This document shows, one piece after another, positions 10,728 through 20,942 of a stretch of 64,000 bases of DNA (the first letter of the stretch is position 1; every line of letters starts with the position of its first letter). Below the pieces are notes generated by a model. The model had not been told where the DNA came from, made no database searches, and saw nothing but the letters and a program-made list of their open reading frames with translations. The stretch spans positions 310,001 through 374,000 of the forward strand of contig NW_026252289.1 in assembly GCF_025094135.1 (NCBI RefSeq), read 5' to 3'. Both the position numbers and the translations under genes were made by a program. The stretch comes from Mucor mucedo. Taxonomy: Eukaryota; Mucoromycota; Mucoromycetes; Mucorales; Mucoraceae.

Positions 10728-12371
10728 TATATGGTTTGCGAGAAGACAGACAAGAAAAAGGTAGTAAACCTAAAGGTTTACATAAATTATAATAGGGTAT
10801 ACAAGATATCAGATAAAGATCTGTACTTGTCTAAATAATCCAAGGTATTTATAATAAAAGGAAGATAGTCTTAAGGACTATCTTCTTAACGTAAAGGGTC
10901 TTGAGTTAAGGCCTTGGGGAAGGTCTTGAGGCGAGGTACTATGGCGGTATCATGGAACGAGGGTATGGCGTATATTGGTTTGGTCTTGAGGCGTGGTCCC
11001 ATGGTGGTGACTCGTGATCGGTCTCATGGTGGTGTCTGATGGTTTGGTCATATGTGCTGTACAATTTGATCAGCATACACCTGCAAAACTATGCGGGGAT
11101 GGATGTATGCTTGTATGCATTAAGGTATTGACCACGTGGTTCATGACAGTACCACTTAATTAGCCTGTTTCATCAAGCAGTGGTAATGGTGGTGGTCCTC
11201 CTGTCATCGGCTCTTCCAATGATGCGGCGTCTAGTCAACCACCACCCCTCAAAAAAAGATGATATGTACCATATTGCAGAATTATATGGACGCTACTATT
11301 TGGCTATCAATACTCACAACAATATTTTGTCACCAAACAGAGTTCAAATCAACAATCAGCATTGGAAAGCGTTGACGTTGGAATACAACGAGCGCCAAGC
11401 CCTCCTTCCCAACAATGAAGGTTATTTCAGGACCGAAAAAGCTCTTCTCGAGAAATATGGTACTATGAAAACAACGTATCAGAACAAAAAGGAGACCATT
11501 AAGTCGACCGGTTCGGGAGGTGGCCCACTTCTTGGGTACCTTCAAAAAATGCAAGCACAACACGGCCGCTCCGCTAAAAGAGTTAAGAAAGGGGGTAGGT
11601 AAAGATACGTGTTATACGACATAGATATTAATGTATTTGCAATAGTATTTAGATGACTTTAAAACCCTTCTTGACAGAACTGTAAGTTTATCATATATCT
11701 TTTTGTGCACCTTGCTAAAGTCCTCTTTTTATTTTTCAAAGGATATGTATAATATTTGCAGCAGCTGCGACGTCGAAATGATTGGAACAAGTCTTCTGTT
11801 TCAGTTGGCAGCACCAAAAAGCAACAGTTGTTGCATGGGATGTTACAAGTAAGTTAAAAAACAAAAAGAAAAACATCGACCATTAATCATTGTTTTTAGG
11901 CTGGATGGATTTCTTTCTTCAGGCCAGGATAAATCCGACTTCAATATGTGGTTGAAAACCCACAAAATACCTAATAATGATCGACCGCCGGTGTTGTCAG
12001 AAGAAACGCTGACAAAACGATTGGGCGCCCGAAGAAAGGGCATGAAAATCCGTATCTCTAAAAAAAAAAGCAACGGATCCAAACTTGCTTCAGTCGAACA
12101 ACTAAAAAAAATGTGCAAAGAAAGTCAGTATCGATGCATAATTACCGGGTGTCAAATCGCTTTTCACGATGTTAAAAAGCAAAGATACCCATATTGGGCA
12201 CTCTCCATCGACCATAAGTTCCCATTAACGCACTGCAGAAATGATCCCTTCGCCTGGACCATTGGCAATCTCCAAGCCATGGCCGGCAGCATTAATGCTA
12301 TTAAGGGTGATCTGTCAGATGACGAAGTTAAACGTTGGTACGATCGGTACTTTGATAAAAATTGTAAATAA

Positions 12372-12900
12372 TAAAAGACCTTCTTAGCTTAGTTTTTCTA
12401 AATAATATCAATATCATTTAATCGTAACCTTCCCTCGTAAAAATTAAAAAGCCCGACGTTCCATGAATAGGGGTGAAGAACCATTCGATACTGTGTGGAG
12501 AATATCTTTGATATAATAATAAAATTAATTTCATATCACATTAAGGATGGATAAGTATATAAAGTTTAATCATGAATCACACATTACCCCACTTGTTCTC
12601 ATTCTACTTTTGATGTCTATACACATGGCATACCCTGTGGCGAGTAAATATTTATTCCGCAAAAAACAATACAATCGAATGGGCCTGGACTATAAAATAT
12701 TAATAGATCGTGAGCACAAATATTACTCTTGTCATTTGATGTTGTAACTGTTGATTCCTCTGACTAATATTTATATGCTCAATATGGAAGGGCTAAATTT
12801 AGAGACGTGTTGATTATTTACTATCGCCAGGATTTTACGTCATGATCCAATAAGGCGGTTAATATTCTCCCGAAAACTATCCTAAATCTTTATATAAGTA
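12372..12900 (+). repeat. HNH 3' flank and U repeat, copy A
   Basis: Begins right after the HNH stop. The first about 160 bp (contains AAAAAGCCCG and GGTGAAGAACCATTCG) follow the HNH gene in all of A-D. Blocks Z, Y reversed and part of X reversed come next, as in the 7.1-7.6 kb copy. No gene. Likely part of the mobile unit carrying the HNH gene. Confidence 0.65.
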
Positions 12901-14689
12901 TTGTGGTGTTTGACAAAAATATTACAAATGAAAAAAGTAATGAGAAAAAAGTATATCTTTATTCGAGGTAAAAATAGACTAAAAGAACTCTGCTGCGATG
13001 AAATAATTGATCCTTTTTATATTGAACAACTTCCCCTGGTAGTTGTGTTGAGTCAACCTTTCTGGTCTTGTAATAAATCTATACTCAGTTTCCCGCCTTA
13101 CATTAAATGAATTCTACTCGTTAGAATTGATTTCAAATAACGTCGCCCTGAATCAACCGATCTGGGACACTCTTATTGTTCTGTTTAAAATACAGAATTC
13201 CAGTAAGGCATTGTGTAACGGTGGCTAGTTAAAAGATGCATAAGGTTTTTGTGTTTAATTGGCTGTGGTAGAACATGTAGTTATGTCTGATCATTTATCC
13301 ATTCTGTTGATTATTTTTATCTAAGACATGGGTAAATATGTGATCCTAAATATAGAACATCTTATCGATGTTCTATATTTAGTTGTAGAAAATAGGCATC
13401 CAAATATTCCATGCACTACTTCTCTTATACACTTACAGTCGTATAAGTTGGGTTTATCAATATATAAGTAAATGAACCATTTATATAAATAGCTGTTCTA
13501 TTCTCTCTATGGGTAGCTAATCCATTGAGAGAACTATTAATATTAAGTTTCTCTTTCTTATATTTCTTGATTTGATCGGAGAAGCTTCTCTTCCCGACCG
13601 GTGATATCGTAACTCAGTGGTATATGTGCTAAAATCGCACTTATAAATAATAAAATAAAATAAATAAATCGTCGATCCCACATGGTCGACTCATATACCA
13701 AATACAATATCACAAAAGAAAAGAACATCAGGTATAAAAACTGAGTTACTACTTTAGAACTCAGTTTGACTTAAGATTTCTTAGAACCATCGTCCTCTCA
13801 ATTCTGACAGAACAATAAGACTAGCTCATTGTTTACGAATCAATCCAATCATAAAGGCAATGACCGCTTAAATTTAAGGCACCATCGGACATGTATTATA
13901 CCACCCAATGGTACCTTCACTAACTATTAGATAACCGTTTAAACTACAGATCCCAATAACTATAAATACCCTGCCTTCTACTATAATGTACAAGGGGATT
14001 CAGTTTTAAAACTAATAATAAGAATAAAAGCCTACAAGCACTATTAATCTTATTTACCTGTTTTTTATCTATTTTTTTCTGTGTTAAACAAAGTTTCTCC
14101 ACAGTATAGAATTCTATATCCAACTGTCATTCGTATATCGATTTTAAGCCAATCATGCAATCTTTTTGTATAGAAATATGTACTCATAGTAGGAGTCGTT
14201 GTGTAGCAGTATACAGGTGTATGCTGTTACTCAATATTAAAGGATGTTTTATTCCATGTTTTTATTTTATTCGATTTATTTGTTTATTCTCAAATAAATC
14301 ATACCCAAATACGACAAGTATTCATAGTTGTTTCTCATAGTGCATCATACCTTTTAATTAATTTATTTTTATTCGTTCTTATTAATGTTTTATCCAAGTT
14401 ATAACAGTATCGCTTTTGGTTGTACTAAAATTTCATTGTCCATGCAAACCAATTTGTACTGTTAATTACTTTATGATAACTACTGGTATACATTTTCTTA
14501 AAAGTGCCGGTTCCCCTGCTACGGATAGTAGAGACGTAAGCCAAGATAATCCAATTAATTTATCTAGTTCGGTTCCTTTCTTGAATAGTGATTCACTGTT
14601 TTGTAGGTATACAAGAAGTGAAACTGATAATGAAATGAGAGAAGCTCAACCTCAATCACCTACACCATTGCATTCTGGCTCTGTCTGTA
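12901..14689. other. intergenic repeat-block DNA, no gene recognised
   Basis: AT-rich with no convincing coding sequence. It contains the hairpin at 13346-13382, a TGTCGTATTTG-type repeat end on the minus strand at 14306-14316, and a 96-codon open frame at 14416-14706 of no known family. A tRNA-like A-box near 13610 was considered and rejected. Confidence 0.5.
13346..13382. repeat. perfect 16-bp hairpin with 5-nt loop
   Basis: Arms 13346-13361 (CTAAATATAGAACATC) and 13367-13382 are exact reverse complements around TTATC. The sequence would form a strong stem in RNA or extrude as a cruciform. No gene or known terminator is adjacent; it may be the centre of an undefined small element. Confidence 0.75.
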
Positions 14690-14830
14690 GTAAAAGTAGA
14701 CTTTAAGAGAGAATAGTTTTACAGAAAAAAATAGATAAAAAAACAATAAGAATACAATTATAAGTCTTGTCGATTTATTTGTATAAAAATTGATTAAGAG
14801 CTAACTAGACGGGCAGGTTTGCCCTTGTTG
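14690..14830. repeat. R2 repeat fragment
   Basis: Resembles 4725-4835: shared GAGAATAGTTTTACAGAAAA-type block, then AATAAGAATACAATTATAAG in place of AATAGGATCAATTAGAATTC. A diverged partial third copy of the R2 repeat. The following 14830-15240 shows nothing recognisable. Confidence 0.5.
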
Positions 14831-15239
14831 TGTTTTGAGGTAAGTAAAAATTATAAGGCAGTTTATGAATAATTTGAGACTGTTTATCAGATTGTCTTTA
14901 TTATGAAATAAAATGATCAAGTATTTATATAAAAAAGACTATCTGCTGTACCATTATCTTTAGTGTATCTTTGAAGTTGTTATCATTTTCCCAGTGTGTA
15001 TCCTGTTACCTTTAACTGCTTATTTTGTAAATATGTTACACTTGGAATTACTGTCATCTTAGACACATTGTACTTCCATATCTTTAGTAAGCCTTAGTCA
15101 CTGTGTTCTTGTAACCTTGTGATATGATAGTACTAACTATCTATATTGGGTAATTGATTCCTTAATCATTCTTAATGTATTGATGTCATAGATATGGATT
15201 TATTTAATGTAGCAACAATATAGCAGATCACCACAATAT

Positions 15240-15817
15240 ACTCAGTATGGAAGGGCTAAAATTAAAGACATGTTGATTATTTACTATCACCAGATTATTA
15301 CATCATGATCCAATAGGGCTCTTACTATTCTCCCTAGAACTATCCCAGTTCTTTATATAAATATCCATAGTTTTTTCTCATAGACCAAAAATACATTTTT
15401 TGAATACATTTTGTTGAATACATTTTTTATACGTTTTTAATTATATTTTTTCGTCCATAATAAAGTGGTATCCAAGTCCTAACAGTATCACTTTTGGTTT
15501 ATTTTTTATTTTGTTCTCCATGCAAAACAAGAATAAATATTTACTCACCACAGGGTATGCCCTGTGTACAGAAGTCAATGGTAGAATGAGAACAAGTGGG
15601 GTAATGTGTAATTCATGATTAACTTTTATATAAGTATCCATCCTTAATGCGATGTGAAATTAATTTTATTATTATATCAAAGATATTCTCCACACAGTAT
15701 CGAATGGTTCTTCACCCCTATTCATGGAACGGCGGGCTTTTTAATTTTTTACGAGGAAAGATTACGATTTAATGATATTGATATTATTTAGAAAAACTGA
15801 TTTAAGAGGGATTTTTA
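15240..15817 (-). repeat. HNH 3' flank and rearranged U repeat, copy D
   Basis: Read on the minus strand from the HNH stop: the common 3' flank, block Z, then block X in the opposite orientation to the 12.4 kb and 7.1 kb copies, with block Y missing. The same rearrangement is present at 42690-43189 beside copy C, so C and D descend from one rearranged ancestor. Confidence 0.65.
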
Positions 15818-17025
15818 TTATGTACAATTTTTATAGAAGTACTGATCGTACGAACGTTTTACTTCGTCATCAGACAGATCACCCTTGATAGCATTAATAC
15901 TGCTGGCCATGGCTTGGAGATTGCCAATGGTCCAGGCGAAGGGATCATTTCTGCAGTGCGTTAAAGGGAACTTGTGGTCGATGGAGAGTGCCCAATATGG
16001 GTATCTCTGCTTTTTAGGATCGTGAAAAGCTATTTGACAACCGGTAATGACGCATTTATATCTACTTTCGATGCACATTTTTTTTAGCTGATCCACCGAA
16101 GCAAGTTTTGTTCCGTTGCTTTTCTTTCTGGTTATTCGACCTTTCATTGACTTTCTTCTTCCTGTCAATCTTTTGGTCAAGACATCCGGAGACATCGTTG
16201 GCGGCTTATCGTGCGTTGGTATCTTCTGGGATTTTAACCACATATTAAAATCTGATTTTTTCTCGCCAGACGAAAGAAACCCATCCAGCCTAAAAACAGT
16301 TATTAATGGTCGACGTTTTACTTTTTGTTTTTTAACATACTTGTTGCACCCATTACAACAGTTGTTGCTGTTTGGGGCGGCCAATGGAAAAAGAAGACTT
16401 GTTCCAACCATAAACACATTACAACTATTGCATTTATTACAGTGTGCCTTTGAAAAAAAAAAAGATGACTTCAGCAAGGTGCACAAAAAAATATATGATA
16501 AACTTACTGTCCGGTTTGCGGTTTCCTCCCCTTTTGGGCATAACGCACACACAACGGTTTCTTTCCCTTCGGGGGATAACGTTGTCAAAGCGGTTTCTTC
16601 TTCTTCTGGAGATAACACTGTTCTTGCGGTTTCTTCCCATAACAAGGGCTTTGAAATCCTCCAAAATACTATTGCAAATACATTAATATCTATGTCATAT
16701 AACACGTATCTTTACCTACTACCTTTTTCGTTTCTTTTTGAAGAATGGCTGTGTTTGGCTTCCTTTTTTTGGGGAGTGGTGGTTGACTAGACTCGGCATC
16801 ACTGGAAGAGCCGATGACGGGAGGACCACTATCATTACCACTGCTTGAAGAAACAGGGTAATGAAGTGGTACCTGCTCGTTATCAGCTTCCTCAGCCTTG
16901 TCTGTTTTTCTTTTGTTATGGGTAATGTCTTCGTCTACATTAGTCAATTTATGAGTTTCTTTACAAATTATATTGTCCTCCAAAAAATATTTACTAGTAA
17001 GACTCTTGCGTTTCTTATTTGCCAT
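15818..17025 (-). CDS. HNH endonuclease gene, copy D, intact (349 aa predicted)
   Basis: Four exons by hand: 17025-16716, 16668-16508, 16447-16341 and 16289-15818. Phases match and there is no internal stop. The order is: a basic Ser-rich N-terminus with NLS-like PKKRKPN; about four 12-aa repeats of the EETALTTLSPEG type; a zinc-ribbon-like segment (CNKCNSC and, 23 residues on, CCNGCNK); a basic linker (LTGRRKSMKGRITRKKSNG); and a C-terminal HNH domain with CVITG, WALSIDHKFPL, IGNLQAMAS and INAIKGD. The D-H, N and N..K residues fit an HNH (His-Me finger) active site, so metal-dependent DNA cleavage is expected; that is inference. Introns 2 and 3 are multiples of three without stops, so retained introns also read through. 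It lies divergent from a CACTA transposase relic and a Mutator-like pseudogene. The most complete of five copies. Confidence 0.8.
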
Positions 17026-17069
17026 TTCTTTGGACTGAAAGGAAATAAAAAAGAAATGGGAAACAAGGT

Positions 17070-17562
17070 ACGGATGGTGTGCCCGCCTAATCTCGTTCCT
17101 TCGTATTTGGTATATGCTGGAGGAGTAAACATTGTTATTTATCCAAACACTAGAAGCAATGGCAATTCCAGAAGCACCAAACGAAGTAGCATTAACACCG
17201 CTTTGTACCACCGGCTACAAAAAAGTAAGTCGAACCCTGTTTTTAACAGTTAGCATCTCACTCCTTTTTTCTTTTTCTATTTTTACCTTAGCCACTTTCA
17301 CGTTCCCCATCGCTGTGAGCTTCTAAGTGCCATTCGGTTTCTTTAAAGCATGTTCATTCGAATGTCATCTCCCAGTTTTGACGCTAGTCAAATTCAATGA
17401 ATCTCATGAAGTGACCCGAGACGACATGTCTGTTCGAATTGTCAAGACTCTTTCAGGCTCAGCGCAAGCAACATTCGCGGCTATGAATGTGGCAGACATG
17501 GAACATCAAGTTGGGCTAATTGAGTTTCATCCGAATGGAAATAAGTTCAACGTCATTGTCCC
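17070..17562 (+). pseudogene. CACTA transposase C-terminal relic beside HNH copy D
   Basis: Up to about 17205 the transposase piece (NATSFG...YQIRRNEIRR) reads on the minus strand, i.e. inverted. From 17206 the order is forward: an exon end at a GTAAGT donor (17224), an acceptor at 17291, and a C-terminal exon with SGSAQATFA and EHQVGLIEF. The open frame from 17327 begins with GTG and contains no full domain. The solo LTR follows at 17563. After it, 17966-18200 continues the transposase 3' flank (compare 36920-36760). Confidence 0.7.
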
Positions 17563-17965
17563 TGTCAGGAATGTGATAAGGAATATATTATAGAAATAAT
17601 ATCAGAAGATACCTACTAGTTATACAAAGACAAAGGAAGAGTGGTTTATAAACGATTTAATAACAATAAATGATTATACGAGGAAGGGAAAGGAATACAA
17701 GATAATCGACATGGAACGGGGAAGGCGAAGTATTTATATCTTTGCATTTAAGAATGTCTTGGCATACTTAATTAATCTTAGTGTTGGTTTCAGCTTACTA
17801 ATTACTTGGCGTCGGAGATACTTGGAAGCGGGGGTTCATTGCATGGATAGTCCTGGAAGGTCCTGGACACTGATGTTCTGGAATCTAACCATGAAATTCC
17901 AGAACATTCTATTAGTCGGGAGATTTATGGTCAGGGGCAAAGTGCAAAGTACGTGATTCATGACA
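17563..17965 (+). mobile_element. 403-bp solo LTR with GTCCC duplication (copy D)
   Basis: TGTCAGGAATGTG ... GATTCATGACA, flanked by GTCCC at 17558-17562 and 17966-17970. It is inserted in the C-terminal coding sequence of the transposase relic; copy C has the same insertion at the same base. No internal genes. Confidence 0.85.
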
Positions 17966-18356
17966 GTCCCCTACTATATATTCAACGATAATCGTCATGC
18001 AAATAAAAGAAACCTTTACATTTTGTATGTTTTTGTAATTGCAATTCGTTTCCTTTTTTTTTTTTTTTTTTTTGGAAGACATGCCGAATAAAATAAGAAA
18101 AAAAAAAATTTGTTTGGAGTAAAATGATAATAAAAAAATCGTAGAACGACAAAAAAAAAAGGGACATGTCTAGACCTCCTTAATTTCTTTAAACGTATTT
18201 TTTTTTTTGGGCTGTTCACAATGAAAATAAAAAACAAAAAAACGTATTTTTGTGTCATTACGTCATGGGAGTTTTTTTTTCTGACTGTTTTTTAAACGTA
18301 TTTTTTATAGAAATCAGGGCAGTTTTTCCGAAATACTTTTTTTTTAAACAAATAAA

Positions 18357-19215
18357 ATGAAAGCCAAGTTTCTCGAAGAAAAAGACACTTTCGAAACCGC
18401 AGAGGAGTTTCTTGATGCTTGCGATCTCGCAGCTATTAATCTTGGATTCCAAGTTTACGTTAAGGACATTTCACCACTTGGACCTAATGGGTTGACCCCT
18501 TACTACCAATTAGCCTTTGTTTTTGGTAGCAAAATTAAGAGGAATGCAAACATCTCTGAAGAAGCACGCAAGAGATTGACATTGACCAACTTGAAGAACT
18601 GCCCTTTTATGATTCGTGCCATTCTTCCATAAAAAAGGTAATAAGTGGGTTGTAAAGAAGTGTGTTGCTATCCACACACATGACATGCTTGTAGGTGATG
18701 GGAGAATATGTTTGGTGAAAAACAGAAAGCTTAGTCCAGCTCAGGAACAAACAGCCTTGGAGCATCTTGCTGCAGGAACAAAAATATCAGCCATTGTTTC
18801 TGTAGTCAATAAAATGGATTTTCCTAAAAAGATAATCGCCAAAGATCTCACGAATATGCGTACTGTGTTAAGAAGAGCTTTAAACGAAGGCGAAAATCAA
18901 GAGAACTTAAACCCTTTTATTCGACAAATGGAGTCAAGGGGATATACTGTCACCGCTCGTCATGATGAAAGCAACCGTTTAGTCAGTCTTTTTTTTTTCA
19001 TACAAAACAGCAGTAGAAAACGCAAAGAGGTGCCCAAAAGTTCTCATGGTGGATGCGACCTACACAACCAATGCTTTTGGATACCCCATTGGTGTGAACA
19101 ATGTTATTACTGGAAAAAATAATGGGCTAACGAATTATTCTATTGCTTTGTGTTGGGTTGCAGATGAAATCAAAGAAACGTACAAGTGGTTTTTTGAAAC
19201 CTTGAGCAACCAGGT
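18357..19215 (+). pseudogene. Mutator-like (MULE) transposase, N-terminal part, two frameshifts (copy D side)
   Basis: ATG at 18357 opens a FAR1-like DNA-binding region (DTFETAEEFLDACDLAAINL). A one-base shift near 18628 moves the frame to FFHKKGNKWVVKKCVAIHTH, and a second, in the T-run near 18990, is needed to reach the MULE catalytic start (VLMVDATYTTNAFGYPIGVN, first catalytic D). The exon ends at a GTAATG donor at about 19216. The downstream intron is cut off at 19348 by an R3 repeat fragment, so the rest of the catalytic domain is missing. The first frameshift is also present in the 45.8 kb copy. Confidence 0.8.
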
Positions 19216-19349
19216 AATGTTACTATTTTTGATTACACATACAAAAAGGATCAAACATCAAATATTCACATCACATCATTTTATAATTTACGTTTATATT
19301 TTATTTAAATATAAAATTGTATATTCATCATAATTGTTATTGTGTATCC

Positions 19350-19397
19350 ATTTGTCGTATTTGACGCCTAATTCCACGAATACAATTACTCTTATCC
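19350..19397 (+). repeat. R3 repeat fragment truncating the MULE pseudogene
   Basis: Starts at TGTCGTATTTGACGCC, the same end as the 559-bp copy at 46152, and stops matching after about 48 bp. The MULE intron that it cuts resumes its sequence at 52.68 kb in another copy. Confidence 0.7.
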
Positions 19398-20690
19398 AGT
19401 GCAAGAAACAGGGCTTTTATCTTAAGAATAATTACAATAAATACCATGAAAGACAAGTCGTTTTCCCAAAAAAAACCAAGAGATACTTTACTTTTTTCAT
19501 GTAATTTTAAAGTTGTCTTTTCAAATTTTTGGGATATGTTCATGGAAAAGACAACTTTAAACTTTAATATTGACTTTAAACAAAGATATATGACGATATA
19601 CTAAGGCCATCCGATTGGACATGAAACCCATCTATTGAATTTATTGTTAGTCTTATATCAGTAGTCTATGACGCATTGGGAATAAGCTTTGCTGCTTATA
19701 AAATAATGATTAGATAACTCCGAGATAAAAATATATAGATGATGAATAGGATGACAAAAAAGGGATCAAATATCAGTTCGCTGAAAATTCAATGTGTGGA
19801 CAGTGGGTAAATTAGGTATGTATAAATAAACGATTTGTTATAAAAAAATTTAATATTAAAGCCATAGAATAAATGATTGCATCTATAAATGTAATCCTCG
19901 ATTAAAGAACAGTTTGGGCCTAGCAATTTATATTGCAAAAGAATCTTATCTTTATTTTTATGATTATTTTACGCAACCTCCCCCTCCCCCCCTCCCCGAT
20001 TAGTTACCTGTCGGAACAGCCAAAAGTGAAGAACATGTTTGTAAAAGACATTAGAAAAAAAGGGCTGAACTTCATACATGTTTAAGCCATAATTATTCAC
20101 TTGATATTCTCGACAGCCGTTCTTAGACTAAAGGAAGGCTTCATAAAAATACATCAGTCAAACGTTTCTATCACATACCATGTTAGACATTTATACATCA
20201 GGATACATATCCCCTACACCAACTATTATGACACTGAAAATAAAACAATGAGTTGTGTAAACTTGGCAATTGTAATCATAACCCCATACCTTTGGATAGA
20301 CAGAACGGTAAAAAAAGTATTTGTAAAATATTAGGTCACCTTTCGATCCACAGATGTATGGTTGATCAACCTCATAATCTAAAATACATGATATAATTAG
20401 AGCGCATAAAAGAACAGTGGTTTAATAATTACCTTGCAAGTCTGATAGCAATTTTTTTTTTAAAAAAAAAAATAGATGTAATAGATGTAATAGGGAAGAT
20501 AAATGAGAAATACAAGGAAAATAAAAGAAAAATAAAAGAAAAATAAAATAAATGCTTTTTCATCCGAAAAAAAAAAGGGACATTCAATTGACGTTCAAAT
20601 AAGGTTTAATCAAGGTTCAATCAGTAATTTAAATCAACTCCAGCAGTTGATAGAAACATACGCATCTGTCTAAAAAAACAATAAAAAAGT
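19398..20690. other. intergenic, one strong hairpin, no gene recognised
   Basis: AT-rich. It contains perfect 17-bp inverted repeats at 19506-19522 and 19545-19561 (TTTAAAGTTGTCTTTTC and complement, 22-nt loop) and a C-rich run at 19980-19997. Open frames here are short and without recognisable motifs. Confidence 0.5.
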
Positions 20691-20942
20691 GGTTTTTTTT
20701 TTACTCGTTGTCATAATAGTTAATAATGTTTATTTCCTTGAAGAAGGGGGAAGGAATGATTTATTCAATTAATTAAAGATTAACTGGTCTTATTGGGGTA
20801 AGACAAACAAAACATTTTTGTCGTTGCTCGAGGCGAAAAACTTTATTTTACATTTGACGTGTGACCATCGTGGATGCTCTTAACTATAAATTATACTAAA
20901 ACAGTAATACTACGTTGTTTCACTTACCTTACTATCAAAAAT

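Larger units (their letters stand above)
9295..11148 (+). mobile_element. solo LTR in HNH copy A, itself carrying a Tc1 element
   Basis: Begins TGTCAGGAATTAGCC and ends GTGGTTCATGACA, i.e. TG...CA with inverted termini. It is flanked by the 5-bp duplication GTACC at 9290-9294 and 11149-11153. Without the inner Tc1 element (1,349 bp plus TA) the LTR is about 503 bp. The termini match the 403-bp solo LTRs at 17563-17965 and 44982-45384, so they belong to one retrotransposon family (5-bp duplication as in Ty3- or Ty1-type). No internal retrotransposon genes remain. Confidence 0.85.
9137..12371 (+). pseudogene. HNH endonuclease gene, copy A, split by LTR and Tc1
   Basis: Start ATG 9137-9139 (MGNKKRKSLSSKYF). 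The gene is interrupted at 9295-11148 by an LTR that contains a Tc1 element, and resumes at 11149 with the Ser-rich linker (SGNGGGPPVIGSSNDA). A frameshift in an A-run near 11255 precedes a segment unique to this copy (11260-11600) that looks like a Myb/SANT-type domain (HWKALTLEYNERQ, LLEKYGTMKTTYQNK). Next come a zinc exon (11748-11849, CSSC and CCMGC) and the terminal HNH exon (11900-12371) with SIDHKFPL, a downstream NLQAMAG and INAIKGD. The HNH exon itself is open. Copy A is clearly inactive as a whole. Confidence 0.8.

Noticed and set aside
13595..13705. Possible tRNA or tRNA-derived SINE (TAACTCAGTGGTATA resembles an A-box; long arms GGTATATG and CATATACC)
   Set aside because: No proper T-arm or B-box in the right place, the anticodon stem needs mismatches, and the spacer is about 30 nt of A/T. 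Probably a chance A-box in a foldback sequence.
14416..14706. 96-codon Ser-rich open frame as a gene
   Set aside because: No known motif, no splice-supported neighbours, and the start codon context is not distinctive. Left in the gap entry only.
16116..16790. 224-codon plus-strand frame, also 43713-44161 and 35001-35402 in other copies
   Set aside because: Exactly antisense to the HNH gene. The HNH frame has domain motifs, splice sites and conserved cysteines; the antisense frame has none.
17327..17593. 88-codon open frame repeated at 34216-34482 and 44746-45012, seemingly a small conserved gene
   Set aside because: It starts with GTG, has no promoter-side gene structure, and is simply the last exon of the CACTA transposase ending inside an LTR. 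Annotated as relic instead.
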